Source: Bradyrhizobium lablabi | GTDB lineage: Bacteria; Pseudomonadota; Alphaproteobacteria; Rhizobiales; Xanthobacteraceae | Assembly (NCBI RefSeq): GCF_900141755.1 | Contig: NZ_LT670844.1 | Location: forward strand, 6,854,501-6,918,500 | Reading direction: 5' to 3' | Length of the DNA: 64,000 bases | Shown: piece after piece, positions 45,244 through 53,923 of the stretch | Layout of the letters: every line of letters starts with the position of its first letter | Position numbering within the stretch: position 1 is the first letter of the stretch | Translations under genes and position numbers: made by a program | Notes under the pieces: model-generated | Seen by the model: only the letters and a program-made list of their open reading frames with translations | Databases searched by the model: none | What the model was told of the DNA's origin: nothing

Positions 45244-46845
45244 GGTTGTGTAAAAACGCGTCGTCGGATTTGATTTTCGCGATATGATTCCTGCGCGATT
45301 TGCGGGGGATCGGATGAGACGCTTCGTAGAGGGCACTGATCGCGGGCAGAGCACGCTATTTCCTGAATGCCTGGGAGACTGGATCAGCGAGGACAATCCG
45401 GTTCGGGTGATCGATGTTTTTGTGGATGAACTCGATCTTGCCGAGCTTGGGTTCAACGGTGTCGAGCCCGAGGTGACCGGCCGCCCCTCTTATCATCCAT
45501 CGGTCCTGCTGAAGCTCTACATTTACGGCTATCTCAATCGGATCCAGTCGAGTCGCCGGCTTGAGCGCGAGGCTGGGCGCAACGTCGAGGTGATGTGGCT
45601 GACGGGACGTTTGGCTCCAGATCACAAGACGATTGCCGATTTCCGGAAGGACAATGGCACCGCCATCCGCAAAGTGTGCGCACGCTTCGTTGCGCTGTGC
45701 TGCATGATGGGCTTGCTTACGCAAGCTAGTGTCGCCATTGACGGCAGCAAGTTCAAGGCGGTCAACAATCGCGACAAGAACTTCACGCGCGCCAAGATGG
45801 ACCGGCGCATGGCGCAGATTGAGGAGAGTGTCGCGCGCTATTTGCAGCAGCTCGACACCGCCGACCGGCAGGAGCCGTCCGAGGCACTTAAAACCAAGAC
45901 GAGCCACCTGAAAGAGAAGATCGCGAAGCTGAAGGAGCAGATGCAGCGTCTCGAGGTTCTCAGGGTGCAAATGCTCGCCACTCCGGATCAGCAGATATCG
46001 CTGACGGATCCCGATTCCCGCTCGATGGCGACGAGCGGGCGCGGCTCCGGTGTTGTCGGCTACAATGTTCAGGTCGCCGTCGACACCGCAAATCATCTGA
46101 TTATCACGCATGAGGTGACCAACGTCGGGACTGATCGATCGCAGCTCTCGGCCGTGGCCAAGCAGGCCAAGGCGACGCTGGAAGTGGAGAACCTCGATGC
46201 AGTCGCCGACCGCGGCTACTTCAGCAGCGAGCAGATCCTGGCCTGCGAGAAAGCAGGCATTACGGTCACGCTGCCAAAGCCAATGACGTCGCACTCAAAG
46301 GCGGAAGGACGCTTCGGCAAGCAAGACTTCCGCTACCTCGTGGCGGAGGACGTTTACGTATGTCCTGCCGGTGAAAGGCTCACCTACTCCTTCACAACCA
46401 AGGAAAATGGATTGGTCCTGTACCGCTACTCGACCAATGCTTGCCAGAGCTGCGCCATCAAGAACAGCTGCACCACAGGCAAGGAGCGCCGGATCACCCG
46501 TTGGGAGCATGAGCATATTCTTGACGCAGTACAGCGCCGGCTCGACGAACATCCGGAGAAGATGCGCCAGCGGCGCGAGACGGTCGAGCATCCCTTCGGC
46601 ACAATCAAGGCCCGGATGGGCGCAACCCACTTCCTGATGAAGACGCTGGCACGGGTTGCCGCCGAGATGGCGTTGCACGTACTGGCCTACAATATGACGC
46701 GCGTCATGAACATCATGGGCACCAAACCGCTAATAGCGGCGATGAGGGCGTAGCTGCCGCCCACATCCGTCCGTCGGCTGTTGCAGAACCGCCCAGGACG
46801 GCCGAGGGCGTCAATGCTACCGCTGGCGCGTTTTTGCACGGCCAA
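45244..46845 (+). mobile_element. IS1182-family insertion sequence
   Basis: Imperfect terminal inverted repeats share GTGYAAAAACGCG (45248-45260 and 46827-46839 inverted). GACCCA occurs directly beside both ends (45238-45243 and 46846-46851) and may be a target-site duplication. A single intact transposase gene fills the element. Confidence 0.82.
45314..46753 (+). CDS. IS1182-family DDE transposase
   Basis: 479 residues starting MRRFVEGTDRGQSTLFPECL at 45314; ATG 45284 would add ten unconserved residues. DDE core: Asp in ASVAIDGSKFKAVNNRDKN, Asp in LDAVADRGYFSSEQI and Glu in RRETVEHPFGTIKARMG. Between them lies a long coiled-coil insertion (MAQIEESVARYLQQL...KEKIAKLKEQMQRLEVL), and a Cys-rich ACQSCAIKNSCTTGKERRI segment sits before the last catalytic residue, as usual for the family. 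Intact and probably functional. Confidence 0.92.
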   Translation: MRRFVEGTDRGQSTLFPECLGDWISEDNPVRVIDVFVDELDLAELGFNGVEPEVTGRPSYHPSVLLKLYIYGYLNRIQSSRRLEREAGRNVEVMWLTGRLAPDHKTIADFRKDNGTAIRKVCARFVALCCMMGLLTQASVAIDGSKFKAVNNRDKNFTRAKMDRRMAQIEESVARYLQQLDTADRQEPSEALKTKTSHLKEKIAKLKEQMQRLEVLRVQMLATPDQQISLTDPDSRSMATSGRGSGVVGYNVQVAVDTANHLIITHEVTNVGTDRSQLSAVAKQAKATLEVENLDAVADRGYFSSEQILACEKAGITVTLPKPMTSHSKAEGRFGKQDFRYLVAEDVYVCPAGERLTYSFTTKENGLVLYRYSTNACQSCAIKNSCTTGKERRITRWEHEHILDAVQRRLDEHPEKMRQRRETVEHPFGTIKARMGATHFLMKTLARVAAEMALHVLAYNMTRVMNIMGTKPLIAAMRA

Positions 46846-46911
46846 GACCCATAGCGGACTTCGAATCAGTCGAACATTTACTCGCTTGGCTGCGATCACT
46901 ATGCTGAAGCC

Positions 46912-47592
46912 ATGGCCCCGCCTTGCTCTGTTCTTCTCGATCTCGACGGCACCCTGATTGATTCGCAGCCCGGCATTTTGGCAAGTTGCCTCGCGGCGCT
47001 GCGCACTCTTGGACACGAGCCGAACGAAATCCTCGACATCAAGCGGGTCATCGGGCCGCCGCTCGAGGACGTGATGCAATTCTTGCTGCAGCCATATGGG
47101 GACGACAGGATTGCTGAGGCAGTATTGGCCTTTCGTCAGCACTACGGTGAAAGCGGCCTTCTCGGAAGCGAGCCCTACCCGGGAATAGGCAATTCTCTAA
47201 GAGAGATGCAGCAAGGAGGATTGCGATTATATTTGGCAACATCGAAGCGGGAGGCATTCGCGCGTCGTATCCTGGAGCATTTGGAGCTTGCGGCATATTT
47301 CGATGGCATCCACGGCTCGGTGCCGGGCGGAGAGCTGGACCACAAGCCTGAGCTGCTCGCCCATATCTTGTCGGAGCATAATATTACACCCACGCGCAGT
47401 TTGATGGTCGGGGACCGCCGCTACGACATCTCTGGCGCCCATGCGGTTGGAATGCGCGGTCTTGGAGTACTCTGGGGCTATGGTACCCGAGATGAACTAG
47501 AAGGCGCTGGCGCAGATCAATTGGTGGAATCAACTGTTGATCTCGCTTGCACAGTTCTCGCGATGGTTAGTGGAAAGCGGCCCTTGACCTAG
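46912..47592 (+). CDS. HAD-family hydrolase, phosphoglycolate phosphatase-like
   Basis: 226 residues. HAD motif I LLDLDGTLIDSQPG, motif II in LYLATSKREAFARRILEHL, and motif IV GDRRYDISGAHAVGMRGLGVLWGYG. The cap domain (KRVIGPPLEDVMQFLL) is of the PGP/Gph subclass. Expected to remove phosphate from a small metabolite such as 2-phosphoglycolate; specificity is not certain. It starts just past the IS1182 element, which may have displaced its promoter. Confidence 0.85.
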   Translation: MAPPCSVLLDLDGTLIDSQPGILASCLAALRTLGHEPNEILDIKRVIGPPLEDVMQFLLQPYGDDRIAEAVLAFRQHYGESGLLGSEPYPGIGNSLREMQQGGLRLYLATSKREAFARRILEHLELAAYFDGIHGSVPGGELDHKPELLAHILSEHNITPTRSLMVGDRRYDISGAHAVGMRGLGVLWGYGTRDELEGAGADQLVESTVDLACTVLAMVSGKRPLT

Positions 47593-47729
47593 GCCTCCCA
47601 ATTGCAATCGAGACGATCGCTATTGGCACGTTTGAGACATGCCGACAGACTCCGTAAAGTCCGCTCATCGGGGAAGACCGGAAGTCAACAGTGCGGCGAT
47701 TTGAGTAACTTTGTTTGATGGAGCAGGCA

Positions 47730-49319
47730 TTATCGCGTGAAGAAACCCGGTCCCCATGCGTCGCGGCCGATACGAACTTGCGTGCGCGACTTTTTCGGCT
47801 TCGGCGGAGGGGCCCGAGCCATGACCGACCTCAAGGCGTCTGGCGGGACCGAGGCCACTGGCGTTTCGCCTTGGGAAGGTTCGTGTCCAACTTCGCGGCG
47901 CGGCCAGACAAAATCATCGGCGCGGCCGGCGGGCGGCACAAGCGGTTCGCCCTTGACCAGCGTTCGGGCGGCAAGCGCATCGACCGCGGCCGGGCGCGAG
48001 CCAGGGCCGCCGAGCAACTGATCGGTGCCGACCGAGGATTCCACCAGCGGCACGATTGGTCCGGCGAGCGGGCGCGATGTCGGCTGGCCGGGCGGCGCAT
48101 TCGCTTCAGGCGTTGCCGGCTCGGTCGGCAGCGCAATCGGCGAGGAATGCGCAGCCAGCAGCCGCGTGATCTCGCGCTCGACATAATGCGCGAGCTTGCG
48201 CGCGCCAGCCTTGGTGAAATAGATGCCGTCATAGGAGCGTAAGCGGCGGATCTGGCCCTCGAAGTCCGGGCCCTGCTGCACGAAGTGGCCGGCCTCGTCT
48301 ACAAATCCGTCCCAGACATCGACGTAGGTGACGCCGGCCTTGCCGGCGGCGTTGCGATACAGCGAGTCCAGGAACAGCGCGTCCGACGTCGCCTTGGCGC
48401 CGCGCGCGGCGGGCAGGCCAACCCATAGCACCGGGACGCCCTTGGATTTCAAGACGCCGATCATCTCTTCGATCTTTTTGGTGTAGAGCTCGACCCAGCG
48501 CTCCTCGCGAAACTCGTAGAGGCCGTTCGGCGAGCGCGCGCTCTTTCCAGGTGCGATGGCCGGCGGCACACCATTGTCGACGGCGTCGTCCGGGGACAAT
48601 TCGGTATCGACCGTCCTGTCATCCAGTTTTGCGGCGGTGTCAGGCGTGCCAGCCGGCTTCGCGCCGGATTTCCCGTCTCCAGGCTTGGCATCCTGTTTAG
48701 CTTTGGCGTCCTTTTTGTCGCTCTTTTTATCGGATGACTTGCTGTCGGATTTATCGACTGCCGGCTCGCGGATCGGAACGCGGTCATCGAGGCCGAGCAT
48801 CACGACGATGGCGTCCGCCTTCTCGGTGGCGAGGATGCCCTTGGCGGCGGCAGGCCAGTCAGCCGGATCGCCCTTGGGTTGGTATTTGATCAGGCCGGAG
48901 ACGGTCTTGTGCTTGCGGATCACGCCCATTTCCGGCTGTTCGGAATAGGCGTCCTCAAGACCATAGGCGAGCCAGTCGGCCATCGCATCGCCGAGCACCA
49001 GCACGTTGCGCTCCGGCACGGTCTCGCGCTTCCCTGGCGGCGGCGCCTTCGAAAAATCCTCCAGTATCTGCCGGGGCGCCTGGCGCCTCGGCACTTGCTG
49101 CTCCGGTATTTGCTGTTGGAACGGTGCGAAAGAGTCGCCGCCGAACCAGCCACCGCCGCCGCGGGGTTGCGGTCGCGGCGGTCCACCGAAATTGCCAAAA
49201 TTGAAGAACTGGGCGGAAGCCGGGCCGACGATACCGATCAGAAGCGCGATCGCGACGGCCAGCGCGATCAGCGGGCCGCTTTCGGTGAATGCGCGGACAA
49301 AGGACTTCCGTTTCGACAT
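47730..49319 (-). CDS. Secreted SGNH-hydrolase-like DUF459 protein
   Basis: 529 residues. An N-terminal signal/anchor (PLIALAVAIALLIGIVGPASAQ) is followed by a Gly/Pro-rich linker and a DUF459 domain: NVLVLGDAMADWLAYGLEDA (block I, with Ala where catalytic SGNH enzymes have Ser), VPVLWVGLPAARG (block III) and RSYDGIYFTKAGARKLAHYVEREI (block V). A Lys/Asp/Ser-rich low-complexity insert (about residues 200-260) interrupts the domain. The C-terminal 130 residues are Pro-rich. Possible periplasmic carbohydrate- or peptidoglycan-related esterase; the missing Ser makes activity uncertain, although this is usual in the family. Confidence 0.82.
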   Translation of the reverse strand: MSKRKSFVRAFTESGPLIALAVAIALLIGIVGPASAQFFNFGNFGGPPRPQPRGGGGWFGGDSFAPFQQQIPEQQVPRRQAPRQILEDFSKAPPPGKRETVPERNVLVLGDAMADWLAYGLEDAYSEQPEMGVIRKHKTVSGLIKYQPKGDPADWPAAAKGILATEKADAIVVMLGLDDRVPIREPAVDKSDSKSSDKKSDKKDAKAKQDAKPGDGKSGAKPAGTPDTAAKLDDRTVDTELSPDDAVDNGVPPAIAPGKSARSPNGLYEFREERWVELYTKKIEEMIGVLKSKGVPVLWVGLPAARGAKATSDALFLDSLYRNAAGKAGVTYVDVWDGFVDEAGHFVQQGPDFEGQIRRLRSYDGIYFTKAGARKLAHYVEREITRLLAAHSSPIALPTEPATPEANAPPGQPTSRPLAGPIVPLVESSVGTDQLLGGPGSRPAAVDALAARTLVKGEPLVPPAGRADDFVWPRREVGHEPSQGETPVASVPPDALRSVMARAPPPKPKKSRTQVRIGRDAWGPGFFTR

Positions 49320-49603
49320 GCGGCTCGGTCGCTATGGATCGTATTGCGATAGCTAGTAACGCGGCACCCGGCCGATATGATCCCCACGATCAAATAACTG
49401 TTCCAAGAGAAGAGCTCCCGGGGAACTCGACCGTATGCATTAAAACGACCGACTCCGAGCGGGACGGCCTCGTTTCGAAGGCCGGCTTGGGACACCGATT
49501 TATCTGGGACAATACGTTCGTGCCCCACTGGGGCAGTTGCCGCTACCCTTTTGTTATCTTTGACCAATCGATGTGATGCCTTGTGACAGCTGTGACATTT
49601 GGG
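49320..49603. other. Divergent intergenic region
   Basis: About 280 bases upstream of the DUF459 gene. No gene supported; the promoter of the DUF459 gene should lie here. Confidence 0.35.
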
Positions 49604-49810
49604 ACATGCAGAATGGACGGGTGGGAAGTTGCGAAGCAATCCAGGGAGATCGATCCTGCCTTCCCTATCGTTTGCATCACGGGAGCGGCGGTCGGACGCT
49701 GGCCGTCGCGCGGTGTGCCCAACAGTATTCTGCTAGAGAAACCGTTTGCACCAGCGCAGCTTGTCACTGCGGTTTCGCAGCTTCTCAATATCGGCACGCC
49801 GACGCAATAA
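49604..49810 (+). pseudogene. C-terminal half of a response-regulator receiver domain
   Basis: MDGWEVAKQSREIDPAFPIV then CITGAAVGRWPSRGVPNSILLEKPFAPAQLVTAVSQLLN: the Thr/Ala of the beta-4 loop (TGA) and the KPF lysine motif are present, but the N-terminal half with the phosphorylated Asp is missing. The fragment resembles stand-alone bradyrhizobial receiver proteins. Not expected to be functional. Confidence 0.7.
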
Positions 49811-49950
49811 GGTTGCGCCAGGGTGGGGTCGCTGATGCGTGCTGGCGGCGACGCAACCCCGAACGCGCATGGGCGCTGACGCTACGGCGCAGCGGTGAGG
49901 AGATCCCGTAAACGAGAAACCGCCCGAAGGCTCTCTCTCAGCATCAAGAG

Positions 49951-50115
49951 CATCAAGTAAGTGTGAGACGTGAGGCAGCCCACATTCGTGCGGAGCGGTT
50001 CGAGCTAGTTAAACGGTGCATCGGAACCGAACAGGAGGTTTCCCATGGATCGTCTGATAATTCCTGCTTTCGCGGTTGTCGGTCTATTCGCCGCTGTGAC
50101 CGCGAGCTCTACTGT
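49951..50115. repeat. Direct repeat, left copy (leader plus secreted-protein start)
   Basis: From CATCAAGT through GGTTCGAGCTA..., CGGAACCGAACAGGAGG and the first 60 bases of a small secreted-protein gene, this segment matches 51799-51970 with scattered differences. The two copies flank the acquired protease-like gene. Confidence 0.7.
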
Positions 50116-50128
50116 TATCGGGCGCTAA
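50045..50128 (+). pseudogene. Truncated copy of the small secreted-protein gene
   Basis: MDRLIIPAFAVVGLFAAVTA then SSTVIGR and a stop: the signal-peptide half of the 51907 gene (MKRLMIPAFAAVALFAAVTA), cut after residue 20 by foreign sequence. The same AGGAGG ribosome-binding site is kept. Only 27 residues remain. Confidence 0.65.
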
Positions 50129-50153
50129 CGTGGCTATCGGGCGCTAACGTGGC
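50116..50153. repeat. 19-bp tandem duplication at the foreign-gene junction
   Basis: TATCGGGCGCTAACGTGGC occurs twice in immediate succession (50116-50134, 50135-50153). The second copy contains the GTG proposed as start of the following gene. Confidence 0.85.
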
Positions 50154-51312
50154 CTGGATCGGAACGAAGCGCGTGGCATTTCTCCCGGTCGATCGGGGGC
50201 AGTTCAACAGTGAGCCGGTACCGCCCGACTGGCCTCAGCAGATCGAGCAGCGGATCTACTACTGGCCCGACCCTCTGAGGGGGGTCGACGTGTCGCTGCG
50301 CGACTACATCTACACGACGTCCCAGGGACGCGCGGACATCGAGGGGGTGGTGCAGGACGTGTTCCCGCTCAACCGGCAAGACGTGCCGCCGGATTTTCTT
50401 GCCCCTCAGTTCGAGCAGCAGTTCCGGAACGAAGGCTTCGATGCCGCGGCGCTGGTGATGCTCGGCGGCCAGGGGGCGGGTCAAGCGTCTGGTCTGCCCG
50501 GGTACTGGGCGAGGTTCGTGATGGCCGAGGGCGTCGGGGTCTGGGCGATGGAGCTCACACACGCGATCGCCGGCTACGCGGACTTGTACACGAACGACCG
50601 CGCGAACGATCTCAATGGCTTCGACAACATGGACTGCGCATGTGGCACGCACCCGACAGCGTACACGAAGGTGCAGCTCGGGTGGCTCGATCCGTCGGCG
50701 ATAATGGTCGACACGGCGACAAGCGCTGAGTTCGCGCTGCACACGTTGGGGCTCGTGCAGCCGCCGCCAGCCGGCAGGTGCACCGCGGTCCGGATCGAGA
50801 CGAGCGGCAATCCGCTCTTCGTCGAGGCTCGCCAGAGGGTTGACCAATACGACGGCGGCAACTGGTGGAATAAGCGGCTGCTGGGCACGAACGAGGTCCC
50901 GGTGGGTATCTCGAGTGAAGGCGTGATCATCTACGAACTCGCCGGGGTCGAAGATCCGAATGCACCGCCGGGTGAAACCGATCCCCTCATCAGGCTTCTG
51001 ACGCAGACTGCGCTGTCGCCCGGAGCGTCGTTCACGTCGAGCTCCGGTGTCACCGTGCGCGTAACGGCTGCGCTCGCCGGTGGGTTCGCCGTCAGCATCG
51101 ACAACCCGACTGCCCCGTCTCTCGTCGTGCCCGATCTGTTCCAAGTAAGTTTCAAGCTGGCGCTCAAGCAGCTCAGGGATCTCGGGCTCGTACCCAAACC
51201 GACCAGCGGGCCCCAGAACTCCTGGGTGAAAAGCCAGTCCCCAACTGCCGGAACCGTGGTGGCCCGAGGCGCCACCGTCACCATGACGCTGAAAACCGGT
51301 CCCCTTCAGTAG
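50149..51312 (+). CDS. M6 (immune inhibitor A)-like protein with C-terminal PASTA domain
   Basis: 387 residues from a GTG at 50149; the same frame is open back to 49963, but that part is the repeated leader read out of its own frame. GTKRVAFLPVDRGQF, the MELTHAIAGYADLYTND segment, GFDNMDCACGTHPTAYTKVQLGWLDPSAIM and VEARQRVDQYD follow the M6/immune-inhibitor pattern. The HExxH zinc motif would read MELTH, so the first His is lost. The last 65 residues (VVPDLFQVSFKLALKQLRDLGLVP...QSPTAGTVVARGATVTMTL) form a PASTA domain. No signal peptide is left. PASTA-tailed proteins suggest an actinobacterial source; the gene is probably acquired and perhaps inactive. Confidence 0.6.
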   Translation: MAWIGTKRVAFLPVDRGQFNSEPVPPDWPQQIEQRIYYWPDPLRGVDVSLRDYIYTTSQGRADIEGVVQDVFPLNRQDVPPDFLAPQFEQQFRNEGFDAAALVMLGGQGAGQASGLPGYWARFVMAEGVGVWAMELTHAIAGYADLYTNDRANDLNGFDNMDCACGTHPTAYTKVQLGWLDPSAIMVDTATSAEFALHTLGLVQPPPAGRCTAVRIETSGNPLFVEARQRVDQYDGGNWWNKRLLGTNEVPVGISSEGVIIYELAGVEDPNAPPGETDPLIRLLTQTALSPGASFTSSSGVTVRVTAALAGGFAVSIDNPTAPSLVVPDLFQVSFKLALKQLRDLGLVPKPTSGPQNSWVKSQSPTAGTVVARGATVTMTLKTGPLQ

Positions 51313-51906
51313 TCTCAATCTCGGCGTCTCGCCGAGAAACCGCGCCGTGCGACGGTGCGAGTGAATGAATGAGTGAGTGGGCGCACCTGGGATCGAACCT
51401 GCGACCCCAGCCTTGACGGGGTCGCCGCCCACCAGGAAGACGATCGGGATAGTCGCGGTCGCCGCCTTTGCGGCCAGCGCGGCGAGTGTGTTGCCACGCT
51501 CACCCGACGGTCAACCAGCTCGGCCGCCAGCGCCGGCAGGTGGTCGTAGTGATTCTCGGCCCAACGGTATTCGACCGCGACGTTTCGGTCGGGGGTCCTG
51601 GTCTTGCTGTCTCAATTCAAGTCACTGAACTGATTCGGTACATGAGACAGCGGTACAGCAAGGCTTTCCAAGTCGGGGCAACGATGCGCTAGGACGACCA
51701 CATTCGTTGCGGTTGCTCAGTTCGGAAGAGGTACCAAACCTGTTCCCCACCAGTCCCGAACTCGTTCCCCGCGAGTGCCGTGGGCATCGTGATCAAGCAT
51801 CAAGTGAGGGTGAGTCGTGAAGCAGTTCACATACCTGCGTCGCGGTTCGAGCTACTCAAAACGGTGCAGACTTTTCTAGATATCGGAACCGAACAGGAGG
51901 CGTCCC
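51313..51906. other. Region between the foreign gene and the secreted-protein gene
   Basis: About 590 bases. Frames here (for example VVVVILGPTVFDRDVSVGGPG near 51530-51600) look like degraded coding sequence but I cannot assign them. Bases 51799-51906 are the right copy of the direct repeat. Confidence 0.35.
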
Positions 51907-51970
51907 ATGAAGCGTCTGATGATTCCTGCTTTCGCGGCTGTCGCTCTATTCGCTGCCGTGACCGCCATGC
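51799..51970. repeat. Direct repeat, right copy
   Basis: Counterpart of 49951-50115: CATCAAGT...GGTTCGAGCTA...CGGAACCGAACAGGAGG and the first codons of the gene at 51907. Confidence 0.7.
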
Positions 51971-52116
51971 TGTGGTCTCATTCGACCAAGCTGTCCGCCG
52001 GAACCGCTGCTATGCCCTCGTTGCAGGAACTCCACACAGTAGCGGGCGTAAAAAAGCTTCCAAACCAGGAAATTGAGGATCAGTCACTGATCTTTCCGAG
52101 CATAGCGAAGCGCTAG
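51907..52116 (+). CDS. Small secreted protein (69 aa)
   Basis: ATG 51907 with AGGAGG upstream. A signal peptide (MKRLMIPAFAAVALFAAVTA) is followed by a short mature part with MPSLQELHTVAGVKKLPNQE and IEDQSLIFPS. It is the only intact one of three copies in the window (others at 44047 and 50045). No function is known to me; it looks like a bradyrhizobial lineage-specific small exported protein. Confidence 0.65.
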   Translation: MKRLMIPAFAAVALFAAVTAMLWSHSTKLSAGTAAMPSLQELHTVAGVKKLPNQEIEDQSLIFPSIAKR

Positions 52117-52206
52117 AAGCGAGAGGCTGCCTCAGGAGCCGAAATCGGCTGCTCCAACTGGCGCGGCGGGCTGCCGCCTACGTCTGGGCCTTCTCCCGCT
52201 TCACGG

Positions 52207-52488
52207 TCACCATTGCTGCGAGAGATCAGGAACGAAGGATGGACCGTCGATATGCGGCGGCGCAAGCCGCCTAACTTTCTCATCGACGACACTCCAATCG
52301 GGGGGAAGCGACCACCAATCAAAATTGTCCAAACATATGCCGCCCCGATCTTTCGCCGTGAGGCTCACGCAGACAACACAGCTATTCGACTTCCTGATAA
52401 ACAGCTCTCGTTCTGCGCCAGTCCTCGCCGCTCCATTTTTCCGCACCAGCTTTGCAGCGATAAGATGTTGTTCAGCGAGAAATTGCAT
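52207..52488 (-). CDS. Conserved hypothetical protein (93 aa)
   Basis: MQFLAEQHLIAAKLVRKNGA then ERELFIRKSNSCVVCVSLTAKDRGGICLDNFDWWSLPPDW. The helix-rich N-terminal part and the SNSxVVCxxLxAKDRGGIxLDxFDW pattern recur in short bradyrhizobial proteins as I remember them. No function known. The C-terminal end may be altered. Confidence 0.5.
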   Translation of the reverse strand: MQFLAEQHLIAAKLVRKNGAARTGAERELFIRKSNSCVVCVSLTAKDRGGICLDNFDWWSLPPDWSVVDEKVRRLAPPHIDGPSFVPDLSQQW

Positions 52489-52539
52489 AAGTGTCTCTGC
52501 GACTACGTTAGTTTTGCCGAAGTAGAGGCTGGCCTTGTG

Positions 52540-52920
52540 TCAAAACGCCTCGCGGCTAATCCTCGATGTTTTCAAGTTACCGTTTGCCTGTAATATAAGT
52601 TCGACGGTGTGTCCGATCATTGTGTAGCCATGATCTGAATCTTGACGAGCGAATCGCAAAACGACATCGGCTTTGTGAAATTCTGTTTCAGTTCCGAACA
52701 TCTCGTTTTCGCCGCACCAAGAATTGCCTGTTGCATACTTTAAAACGAAATGTCCAAGCGGAACGTTGGATTGCATCGTTTGACCGCCCCGAATGAAAAA
52801 TGTCTGGATCGGTTCGCGTGTAAGGGAGTCTTCCAATTTTATGAAGTAGTTCGCTCCAACGGCGGTACGAATTTCGAAGGGGGCGTCCGCAAAGCCGAGT
52901 TCACGCGGCCGCGGTATCAA
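52540..52920 (-). CDS. Conserved hypothetical protein (126 aa)
   Basis: The stretch APFEIRTAVGANYFIKLEDS then LTREPIQTFFIRGGQTMQSNVPLGHFVLKYATGNSWCGENEMFGTET is a beta-rich domain seen in short rhizobial proteins of unknown role (xxVGANYFVKLVD...IRGGQTxxxxVPLGxYxxKYAxGxxWxGxxxLFG, from memory). Its start overlaps the stop of the DUF900 hydrolase gene by 20 bases, so the two are likely cotranscribed. Confidence 0.65.
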   Translation of the reverse strand: MIPRPRELGFADAPFEIRTAVGANYFIKLEDSLTREPIQTFFIRGGQTMQSNVPLGHFVLKYATGNSWCGENEMFGTETEFHKADVVLRFARQDSDHGYTMIGHTVELILQANGNLKTSRISREAF

Positions 52921-53923
52921 TTGAGCGGCGTATCACCCGCTGCACCTCCGCATTCGATAGGAACAAATCGTGGTTGATGATGCCCCAGCCCGCCTCGGAA
53001 GCATCGATCACGCGCACGCCGAGCCGCTCGATGGCGGCCTTTTCGGCGGCGCCGACCCGTGTCATCCCACCGGCGATTTGCCCCGACAGCGCCAGCGCGC
53101 GGTCGTTTGTCGCGGTGATGACGGTGATCTTGCGGGCGAGCAGACCGATGCGGTTGATCGCCGACGAGAACACATCCATGTCGATGTCCGGCGCGGCGAA
53201 CACCACGGCCCCGATCCTGTCCGCAACGGTGTCACCATATCGCGCGTGGAGCTGACGCAGGCTTTCGAGCGTTAGCATGGTTCCCATGCTGTGTGCGACG
53301 ATGTGGACGCGGCCGGCGCTCGGGGTCGTTACGATGGAACGGAGCACGCGTTCAAAGTCATCGCGGGACCACATCGCGCTTTCGCGGTCATACGCGTAGT
53401 CGAATAGTCCCGCCTTGGACGGCCAGGAGAATACCATCGTCTGGCCACGGAACTTGATGCCATCGGAGAGGTGCGTTGCATCGAGCACCGCTGTCTCGAA
53501 CGTCTGTTTGAAGCCGTGCACGTAGATCAGGACGTCTGGTCCGCCGCCGGCCTGCGCGAGAAGATCGCTGACCTCTCCCGACACCGGCTCGACCTCATCA
53601 AGACGCCAATCGTCAAGCCCGACTGCGGCGAGAGTGAAACGGCCGTCGTCCGGTGGCACCAGCTTCGCCCGTGCGACGGTCATCGTAGAGGCCCGCTCGG
53701 GCCCGAACCACGGCTTCGCGCGTCCGCCATTCACCCGCTTGCGTGTGGTTGCGACGAGCAACGTCGGGTCTACTGAGAGCGTCGAAGCGTCGAAGCGCGC
53801 GCCCGTCGCGCCCATGCTGGCGCATCCGCCGAGCGCGAGCGCGCTGGTTAAGGAACCAAGCCCGCCCAGGAGCGCGCGGCGAGACACAATAGCCTGGTGT
53901 TGCAGCAAACGTTGGACGATCAC
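52901..53923 (-). CDS. Lipoprotein alpha/beta-hydrolase, DUF900 family
   Basis: 340 residues from GTG 53923. A twin-arginine-like SRRALLGGLGSLTSALALGGCAS segment contains a lipobox (LGGC). The DUF900 domain has VLIYVHGFKQTFETAVLDA, FSWPSKAGLFDYAYDRESA, the nucleophile elbow VHIVAHSMGTMLTLESL, the acid region VFAAPDIDMDVF and a C-terminal GIINHDLFLS with His. Predicted periplasmic lipid-anchored esterase of unknown substrate. It overlaps the following small gene by 20 bases. Confidence 0.82.
   Translation of the reverse strand: MIVQRLLQHQAIVSRRALLGGLGSLTSALALGGCASMGATGARFDASTLSVDPTLLVATTRKRVNGGRAKPWFGPERASTMTVARAKLVPPDDGRFTLAAVGLDDWRLDEVEPVSGEVSDLLAQAGGGPDVLIYVHGFKQTFETAVLDATHLSDGIKFRGQTMVFSWPSKAGLFDYAYDRESAMWSRDDFERVLRSIVTTPSAGRVHIVAHSMGTMLTLESLRQLHARYGDTVADRIGAVVFAAPDIDMDVFSSAINRIGLLARKITVITATNDRALALSGQIAGGMTRVGAAEKAAIERLGVRVIDASEAGWGIINHDLFLSNAEVQRVIRRSIDTAAA

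Noticed and set aside
51384..51420. tRNA-like 3' half on the minus strand (GGTTCGATCCC followed by GTGCGCCCA)
   Set aside because: The T-stem does not pair properly and no 5' half, D-arm or anticodon arm could be found upstream; at most a decayed remnant.
50134..51432. Minus-strand open frame of 432 codons opposite the M6-like gene
   Set aside because: Composition is that of an antisense high-GC frame, whereas the plus strand encodes a recognisable M6/PASTA pattern.
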